Part shown: positions 59,105-64,000 of the stretch, piece by piece | Position numbering within the stretch: position 1 is the stretch's first letter | Layout of the letters: every line of letters starts with the position of its first letter | Notes under the pieces: generated by a model | Told to the model about the DNA's origin: nothing | What the model saw: the letters and a program-made list of their open reading frames with translations, nothing else | Databases searched by the model: none | Assembly (NCBI RefSeq): GCF_900119915.1 | Contig: NZ_LT635455.1 | Span: 372,001 to 436,000 of the forward strand | DNA length: 64,000 nt | Origin: Olsenella timonensis | GTDB taxonomy: Bacteria; Actinomycetota; Coriobacteriia; Coriobacteriales; Atopobiaceae | Reading direction: 5' to 3' | Program-made: the position numbers and the translations under genes

Positions 59105-60214
59105 CTAGGCCTCCTCATGGGTCAAAAGGGGACTGTCCCCAATTGACCCATCAAAAGTTTCTGCAAAAAGGGACCCGACCCCTTTGGCCTCCTCGCAGGG
59201 GGCGTGCATCAGGGCGTCCTCGTAGACGGCCTGCACGAAGAGCCGCTCGGCGTCCGCGCGTGAGAGGCCGCGGCTGGCGAGAAACGCCAGCTGCTCTGAG
59301 CTCACCGAGCCGATCGTGGCCCCGTGGTTGCCGGCGACGTCGTCCTCGTCGCACAGGATCGTGGGCAGCGTCTTGTTGACCACGTCGTCGCCCAGCACGA
59401 GCACGGTCTCGGCCTCGTTGCCCTGCGCCCCCTTGGCGCCGTGGACCAGGTCGATCGTGGTGCGCAGGCCCTTCTTGGCGGCATCCTCGAGGACGCCGTT
59501 GTAGGAGAGCTCGGAGCGCGTGTCGCGGCCGCGCTGGCGCACGACCTCGTTGACGTCGAGGACCTCCGTGCCGCCGGCGTGGTAGCGGCAGCCGAGGTCG
59601 ATGCGCGCGCGGTCGCCGGCGAGGTCGCAGGCGAGGCCCAGCGCGACGGTTCCGCCGCCGAGCAGGTACTGGTGCACGTCCGCACGGGCGTCGCGCCCGC
59701 AGGAGATGCCCACGCTCTCGAGGTGCTGTCGCTCGGTGCCGACGCCCACGTACTCGTGCAGGTGGACGCGGGCGCCGTGCTCGGCGATCACGCGCAGGAG
59801 CGAGGCGGAGGTGCCGGCGTCGCCGCCGCCCTCGCCGGCGCCCGCCGCCACGACGATGGTGCACTCGGCGCCGGCGCGGACCATCACGCCGGTGTCCGCA
59901 ACGTCACCCGCGCCCACGGTAACCACGATTGGCTCCTCGCGCCTCTCGCCGCGCGGGACCTCCACGTAGCGGGCGTCCTTCGCCTGGGACTCGACCCAGT
60001 CGGTGACGTCGGGCCCCATGCCGCACTCCACGCCCTCGAACAGGCGCGGCAGCGAGAAGCGCACATCGCCCGCGCGCCCGCGCGCGGGCACCGTGAGGGT
60101 GACGTCGTTCGTGCGCAGGCGGTTCCAGGTCTGCGCGGGGGCGACGTTGACGCGCTCGAGGGTGAGCTCGGGCGCCGTGGCGGCAGCGGGCGCGGGGTTC
60201 TTCTCGGCCATCAT
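59105..60214 (-). CDS. sufD: SufD, Fe-S cluster scaffold subunit, with repeat-encoded C-terminal extension
   Basis: Partner of SufB in the SufBC2D scaffold, 369 aa from ATG 60214, which overlaps the sufB stop (ATGATGG; the second ATG at 60211 is also possible). The core has the beta-helix and the C-terminal SufBD motif (NHGATIGSVSSEQLAFLASR). The last 26 residues (KGVGSLFAETFDGSIGDSPL and six more) are encoded by an inserted palindromic repeat flanked by direct GGCCTCCTC copies; without it the protein would end ...HAPCEEA. The extension preserves the original stop codon. Confidence 0.93.
   Translation of the reverse strand: MMAEKNPAPAAATAPELTLERVNVAPAQTWNRLRTNDVTLTVPARGRAGDVRFSLPRLFEGVECGMGPDVTDWVESQAKDARYVEVPRGERREEPIVVTVGAGDVADTGVMVRAGAECTIVVAAGAGEGGGDAGTSASLLRVIAEHGARVHLHEYVGVGTERQHLESVGISCGRDARADVHQYLLGGGTVALGLACDLAGDRARIDLGCRYHAGGTEVLDVNEVVRQRGRDTRSELSYNGVLEDAAKKGLRTTIDLVHGAKGAQGNEAETVLVLGDDVVNKTLPTILCDEDDVAGNHGATIGSVSSEQLAFLASRGLSRADAERLFVQAVYEDALMHAPCEEAKGVGSLFAETFDGSIGDSPLLTHEEA
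59108..59194. repeat. Family B repeat inserted at the 3' end of sufD, with 9-bp direct repeats
   Basis: Direct copies of GGCCTCCTC lie at 59108-59116 and 59186-59194, 78 bp (26 codons) apart. Between them are a hairpin TGGGTCAA...TTGACCCA around GGGGACTGTCCCC and a second segment AAAGGGACCCGACCCCTTTGG, the reverse complement of the family B core seen at 41809 and 47843. Confidence 0.85.
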
Positions 60215-61632
60215 CCGATCGCCCCTTCCATCTCGAGCTTGATCAGGTTGTTCATCTCCACGGCGTACTCCATCGGGAGCTCCTTGGAGACGGGGTTGGC
60301 AAAGCCGTTGACCACGAGGGTGCGGGCCTCGGCCTCCGAGCAGCCGCGGCTCATGAGGTAGAGGACCGTGTCGTCGGAGATGCGGCCGATCGTGGCCTCG
60401 TGGCCCACCTGCGCGGTGGCGTTGCGCACGTCCATCGCCGGGATCGTGTCGGAGCGGGAGATGTCGTCGAGCATGAGGCTCTGGCAGCTCACCGTGCAGC
60501 GTGCGCGGTCGGCGCGGCGGCCGACCACCACGGAGCTGCGGAACGTGTTGACGCCGCCGTCCTTGGAGATGGACTTGGTGGAGACGGACGCCGTGGTGTC
60601 GGCGCCGTTCATGATCACCTTGCAGCCGGTGTCCAGGTCCTGCGTGGCGCCGGCGAAGGTGATGCCGGTGAACTCGCAGGAGCTGCGGTCGCCCGCCATG
60701 ATGGTGGTGGGGTAGAGGTAGCTCACGTGGCTGCCGAAGCTGCCGGAGACCCACTCCATCCTCGCGTCCGCGCCGATGGTGGCCCGCTTGGTGTTGAGGT
60801 TGTACATGTTCTTGGACCAGTTCTCGATCGTGGAGTAGCGCAGGCGAGCGCCGTCCTTCACGAAGAGCTCCACGGCGCCGGCGTGGAGGTTGGCCTCGTA
60901 GTACTTGGGCGCGGAGCAGCCCTCGATGAAGTGCAGGTCGGCGCCGGGCTCGACGATGATGAGCGTGTGCTCGAACTGGCCCGCGCCCGCGGCGTTGAGG
61001 CGGAAGTAGCTCTGCAGCGGGTAGGGGAGCGTCACGCCGGCGGGCACGTAGACGAAGGACCCGCCCGACCAGACGGCGTAGTGCAGCGCCGCGAACTTGT
61101 GGTCGGTGGGCGGGATCAGCGTGCCGAAGTACTCGCGCACCACCGGCTCCCACTGCGGGTCGTGCAGGGCGTCCTCGATCGTGGTGTAGACCACGCCCTC
61201 GCGGGCCACGTCCTCGCGCATGTTGTGGTAGACGATCTCGGAGTCGTACTGCGCCCCCACTCCGGCGAGGCTCTCGCGCTCCGCCTCGGGGATGCCCAGC
61301 CGCTCGAAGGTGTCCTTGATGTCGGCGGGCACGTCGTCCCAGCTCTTGGCCTGCTTGGTCCTGGGCGAGACGTAGGTGGAGATGTGGTCCAGGTCGAGGC
61401 CATCGATGCTCGGGCCCCAGTTGGGCGCCATCGGCCGCGCATGGTAGGTGTCGAGCGCGGAGAGGCGCATCTCGAGCATCCACTCCGGCTCGTCCTTCTT
61501 CTCGGAGATCGCGCGGACGATCTCGGGCGTTAGTCCGTCGTCGTAGCGCTCGTAGCCCTCCTCGGACTTGGTGAAGTCGTAGAGGGAGCGGTCGACGTCG
61601 GCGACCTGCGTGCGGCGGCGCTGATCGCTCAC
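60211..61632 (-). CDS. sufB: SufB, Fe-S cluster scaffold subunit
   Basis: Main scaffold protein of the SUF system, 473 aa, normal length. FVYVPAGVTLPYPLQSYFRL, ADLHFIEGCSAPKYYEANLH and the C-terminal HEATIGRISDDTVLYLMSRG (SufBD core motif) are diagnostic; candidate cluster ligands include Cys in IEGCSAP. It overlaps sufC and sufD at both ends by ATGA/TGATG junctions, so sufCBD are tightly coupled. Confidence 0.96.
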   Translation of the reverse strand: MSDQRRRTQVADVDRSLYDFTKSEEGYERYDDGLTPEIVRAISEKKDEPEWMLEMRLSALDTYHARPMAPNWGPSIDGLDLDHISTYVSPRTKQAKSWDDVPADIKDTFERLGIPEAERESLAGVGAQYDSEIVYHNMREDVAREGVVYTTIEDALHDPQWEPVVREYFGTLIPPTDHKFAALHYAVWSGGSFVYVPAGVTLPYPLQSYFRLNAAGAGQFEHTLIIVEPGADLHFIEGCSAPKYYEANLHAGAVELFVKDGARLRYSTIENWSKNMYNLNTKRATIGADARMEWVSGSFGSHVSYLYPTTIMAGDRSSCEFTGITFAGATQDLDTGCKVIMNGADTTASVSTKSISKDGGVNTFRSSVVVGRRADRARCTVSCQSLMLDDISRSDTIPAMDVRNATAQVGHEATIGRISDDTVLYLMSRGCSEAEARTLVVNGFANPVSKELPMEYAVEMNNLIKLEMEGAIG

Positions 61633-62435
61633 TCGGCATCACCGGCCTTGGGGCAGCCCGGACACTCGGCGCACGCCTCGTCCTTCTCGCCCGCGCGCTC
61701 GAAGCGCTCGAAGCCGTTGGCGTCGATGTCGGCGATGAGCTCGGCGGGGCCCTCGGCGACCATGCGGCCGCGGACCATGACGTGCGTGCGGTCAACCGCC
61801 AGGCGCTCGAGGATGCGGGTGTTGTGGGTGATCACGACGAGCGCGCCGCCCACCTGCTCGCGGTAGGCCTGGATGCCGCGCGAGACGATGCCCAGCGCGT
61901 CGACGTCCAGGCCGGAGTCGGTCTCGTCGAGGATGGCCAGCTTGGGCTGGAGCAGCAGCAGCTGCAGCATCTCGATCTTCTTCTTCTCGCCGCCCGAGAA
62001 GCCCACGTTGAGCTCGCGCATGAGGAAGCCCTGGTCGAGCTCGAGCTGGTCGGCGATGGCGCCGACGCGCTCGCGGAACTTGCGCGCGGTGGTCTTGAGC
62101 TCCGGGCGCATCTGGCAGATCGTGCGCAGGAAGCTGTAGAGCGGCACGCCGGGCACCTCGACGGGCGCCTGGTAGGAGAGGAAGATGCCGGCGAGCGAGC
62201 GCTTGTCGGCGGAGAGCTCGGTCACGTCCGCGCCGTCGAACTCGATGCGGCCCGAGGTCACGCGATAGGCCGGGTCGCCCATGATGACGTGGCCGAGCGT
62301 GGACTTGCCGGCGCCGTTGGGACCCATGAGGACGTGGCACTCGCCCGCCCCGACGGCGAGGTCGACGCCGTGAAGGATGGGCTTGTCGTCAGTGCCTGCG
62401 GAGAGGGCGCTCACGTTGAGCAGCGTGTCTGCCAT
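61629..62435 (-). CDS. sufC: SufC, Fe-S assembly ATPase, with C-terminal Cys cluster
   Basis: ABC-type cytosolic ATPase that drives SufBD conformational change, 268 aa. Walker A GPNGAGKST (38-46), the SufC signature LNVGFSGGEKKKIEM, Walker B LAILDETDSGLD and the H-loop VITHNTRIL are all present. The C-terminus carries an unusual tail, CAECPGCPK, placing Cys255, Cys258 and Cys261 as CX2CX2C; typical SufC ends near residue 250 without it. It is first in the suf operon. Confidence 0.95.
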   Translation of the reverse strand: MADTLLNVSALSAGTDDKPILHGVDLAVGAGECHVLMGPNGAGKSTLGHVIMGDPAYRVTSGRIEFDGADVTELSADKRSLAGIFLSYQAPVEVPGVPLYSFLRTICQMRPELKTTARKFRERVGAIADQLELDQGFLMRELNVGFSGGEKKKIEMLQLLLLQPKLAILDETDSGLDVDALGIVSRGIQAYREQVGGALVVITHNTRILERLAVDRTHVMVRGRMVAEGPAELIADIDANGFERFERAGEKDEACAECPGCPKAGDAE

Positions 62436-62488
62436 TGGTCGCTCCTTGTGCTCGGCGCGACGTGCTGCCGCCGCGCGGTGGTTTCGCG

Positions 62489-62522
62489 TAATTCATAGTA
62501 ATGAGTGGGGAATTAAAGGCAA
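62489..62522 (-). promoter_or_regulatory. suf operon promoter with operator-like dyad
   Basis: On the reverse strand TTGCCT (62517-62522) and TACTAT (62495-62500) are separated by 16 bp. The dyad TAATTC (62489-62494)...GAATTA (62510-62515) brackets the -10 and spacer, the right place for a repressor such as the operon's own Rrf2 protein. It lies 60 bp upstream of sufC. Confidence 0.6.
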
Positions 62523-62532
62523 GCGCCGGGCG

Positions 62533-62553
62533 AGAAAAACGTCGCTTCGCGAC
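62533..62553 (-). terminator. Rho-independent terminator of the HAD hydrolase gene
   Basis: Read on the reverse strand, GTCGC-GAA-GCGAC is followed by GTTTTTC. It lies 70 bp after the HAD gene stop and just upstream of the suf promoter, insulating the two units. Confidence 0.75.
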
Positions 62554-62623
62554 AAATCCTACTAAAATGGGGGCATTTACGGAGACGAGACGGGTTCCGT
62601 GGATCGCTCGGGCATGCCGGGGG

Positions 62624-63436
62624 CTATCCCAGGAGTCGGCGCTCCACGAAGTCGGCGAAGCCGTCCTCGGCGTTGGTGGGGGCAACCTCGTCGGCCGCCG
62701 CGAGTGCCTCGGGGATTGCGTTGCCCATGGCCACGCCGAGCCCGGCCTCGCGCAGCATCGCGGCGTCGTTGCCGCCGTCGCCGATCGCGCACACCTGCGC
62801 CAGGGGGATTCCCAGCTTCGAGCAGAGCGTCGCGAGCCCGCTCGCCTTGGAGGCCCCTGCCGGCGCGATCTCGATGTTGCCCGCCTCCGATGCCGCGTGC
62901 CAGAGCCCGAGGCCCTCGGCGACCGTCGCGAGGTCCTCGTAGCGACAGGGCTCGCGGAAGTGGGCGCCCACCTTGAGCGCCGGGGCGCCGAGGAGCTCGA
63001 TTCGCTCGGCGGCGTCCGGCACGACGCCCTCCTCCCAGCGAGCGCCGGCGCGCACGCGCTCGTACTCCTCCCGGCTCACGCACGATCCCAGGCGCGTTGC
63101 CCCCGCGTCATCAAGGCAGGCATAGGAGACGACCCCGGGGCGGGCCAGCTCCCGTACGAGCTGCGCCGCGACCGGCGCCTCGATGCCCCGGCGTCGCAGG
63201 AACCGCCCGCCCTCCACGTCGAGGACCACGGCACCGTTGGCGGCGATCGCGTAGCGGAACCCGTCCATCCCGAGCACGCGGTCGAAGAGCGTCTGGTACA
63301 CGCGACCCGTCGTGGGGACCGGCTCGATGCCCCGCTCACGCAGCAGCTCGACGGCCCTTCTCGCCCGCGGCGTGACGGACTTGTCCGGCGCGAGGAAGGT
63401 CCCGTCGAGGTCAAACGCGAGCAGGTGGACGTCCAT
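62624..63436 (-). CDS. HAD-superfamily hydrolase, Cof/SupH type
   Basis: Phosphatase-type protein of 270 aa from MDVHLLAFDLDGTF at 63436. DLDGTF supplies Asp9 and Asp11, TTGRVYQ is motif II, and CAIGDGGNDAAMLREAGLGV followed by AMGNAIPEALAAADEV is the C2-cap Cof signature. Such proteins dephosphorylate sugar phosphates, pyridoxal phosphate or similar. It is monocistronic; 166 bp separate it from a divergent regulator gene, with nothing else recognised in that gap. Confidence 0.88.
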   Translation of the reverse strand: MDVHLLAFDLDGTFLAPDKSVTPRARRAVELLRERGIEPVPTTGRVYQTLFDRVLGMDGFRYAIAANGAVVLDVEGGRFLRRRGIEAPVAAQLVRELARPGVVSYACLDDAGATRLGSCVSREEYERVRAGARWEEGVVPDAAERIELLGAPALKVGAHFREPCRYEDLATVAEGLGLWHAASEAGNIEIAPAGASKASGLATLCSKLGIPLAQVCAIGDGGNDAAMLREAGLGVAMGNAIPEALAAADEVAPTNAEDGFADFVERRLLG

Positions 63437-63602
63437 GTGCCCCCTCCCGAGGATCCGTTGGTGTCGCTTCCCCCAGCTTAGCCGTCCTCGCGGTGCCACG
63501 CCCGCGGCGGCGATGCACATTTCTCGGGATGCGTCGGCAAACGGAAGTGGGTATCTGACCTACGGCGCCTGTGCCTACAGTTTCGTTGAGAGGAGCATGC
63601 GA

Positions 63603-64000
63603 ATGCCAACGAGCGCACTACATAGCTTTGTGCTGAGCTATCTCGCGGACCATGACCGAGTCGACCTTGCCGAGCTGGCCGACCTGAGTGGCGTGACGCA
63701 GCAGACGCTTCGCTCGGAGCTGGCGGCGGTCGAGGCGGAGGTCAACTCGAGCGCACGCTGTCTCGTGGAGCTGTCGAGCCGCTACGTCGAGGTGGCGGAC
63801 AGGACGGCGCTCACACGGTTCCTCGCCTCCCGCCGGTCGCGAGACGAGATGTCCGCAGAGGATCGTATCGTTCTGGCGCTGGTGCTCTCTCCTGATTACG
63901 TTCCCATGCGACGTCTCGCCGAGGCCCTGTTCATGAGTCGGTCGGCGGTCGAGAAACACCTCTCTCGCATCGTACGGGAGGGGCGGCTGAAGGTGGCGAC
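63603..64000 (+). CDS. N-terminal part of a helix-turn-helix regulator (BglG/PRD-regulator-like)
   Basis: The gene runs off the right edge; 132 codons are visible from ATG 63603 (AGGAG 7 nt upstream; ATG 63597 is too close to it). Two helix-turn-helix segments can be seen: VDLAELADLSGVTQQTLRSE (about 21-40) and YVPMRRLAEALFMSRSAVEK (about 100-119). A tandem HTH at the N-terminus is typical of BglG/MtlR-type PTS-linked regulators (HTH_11 plus Mga-like), but the regulatory domains that would prove this are outside the window. Confidence 0.65.
   Translation, partial: MPTSALHSFVLSYLADHDRVDLAELADLSGVTQQTLRSELAAVEAEVNSSARCLVELSSRYVEVADRTALTRFLASRRSRDEMSAEDRIVLALVLSPDYVPMRRLAEALFMSRSAVEKHLSRIVREGRLKVA

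Noticed and set aside
59117-59150. Hairpin around GGGGACTGTCCCC as the terminator of sufD
   Set aside because: It lies upstream of the sufD stop codon, inside the translated extension, and sufS is coupled downstream, so a terminator role is unlikely.
59105-61795. 896-aa reverse frame apparently fusing a long N-terminus to SufD
   Set aside because: The upstream part is the out-of-frame shadow of sufB. SufD has its own ATG overlapping the sufB stop, as is normal for suf operons.
1-64000. CRISPR arrays, tRNA or rRNA genes, prophage genes
   Set aside because: I looked in the gaps for regularly spaced repeats, T-arm-like GGTTCRAATCC and rRNA-like blocks and saw none. The repeats present are isolated palindromes without spacer arrays.

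Overview
The window is 64 kb of high-GC chromosomal DNA from what looks like an anaerobic, fermentative Gram-positive actinobacterium of the Coriobacteriia type (Olsenella/Atopobiaceae-like; this is an inference). The supporting signs are very GC-rich third codon positions, an oxygen-sensitive class III ribonucleotide reductase with its activase, a mannose-family PTS, a SUF-only iron-sulfur system with SufU, an Asp23/AmaP/DUF2273 envelope cluster, C-S lyase, LuxS/MtnN, and no outer-membrane genes. I saw no rRNA, tRNA, CRISPR array, prophage or complete insertion sequence.

Layout. 0-3.5 kb: tail of an oxidoreductase, xylulokinase and an L-fucose/L-arabinose isomerase-family enzyme. 3.7-5.3 kb: leuDB. 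5.7-12.9 kb: PatB-type C-S lyase, an unknown protein, nrdG/nrdD (reverse strand, with two candidate NrdR boxes), an aminotransferase and a nitroreductase. 13-23 kb: M16C peptidase, EamA transporter, secreted coiled-coil/lysozyme-like protein, universal stress protein, uppP, D,D-carboxypeptidase, LMW-PTP and an alpha/beta hydrolase. 23-27.8 kb: mannose-family PTS (IIA, IIB, IIC, IID), a small membrane protein, a HAD phosphatase and a MarR regulator. 27.9-30.4 kb: pcrA. 30.5-37.6 kb: a ribose-type catabolic operon (LacI regulator, esterase, lipoprotein, RbsA, RbsC, RbsD, ribokinase) that looks lower in GC than its surroundings and may have been acquired. 37.8-44.8 kb: MscS channel, ECF sigma/anti-sigma pair, luxS, mtnN, DegV, DUF1836 regulator and NhaA. 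44.9-50 kb: Asp23-type envelope cluster, DUF457-type membrane protein, C_GCAxxG_C_C protein and an old-yellow-enzyme/FAD reductase. 50.1-53.4 kb: TPP riboswitch and a thiamine-precursor ABC transporter. 53.5-56.9 kb: M18 aminopeptidase, a membrane protein and class II aldolase. 57-62.4 kb: sufC-B-D-S-U-rrf2 on the reverse strand. 62.6-64 kb: HAD phosphatase and the start of an HTH regulator.

The most unusual signal is a set of dispersed palindromic repeats (about 30-110 bp) of several sequence families. They lie in gene gaps and at gene ends, and three lie in frame inside genes: the end of sufD, a linker in pcrA, and the N-terminus of the thiamine-transport ATPase. Three copies of one family are flanked by direct duplications of host sequence (9, 21 and 31 bp), which marks them as insertions. 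A second unexplained signal is a strongly over-represented 10-mer, GGGCGAGAAG. Candidate regulatory wiring read from the DNA includes paired NrdR boxes 32 bp apart, an 18-bp perfect LacI-type operator in front of the ribose operon, a 15-bp motif shared by the PTS and marR promoters, and a dyad between the -35 and -10 of the suf promoter.
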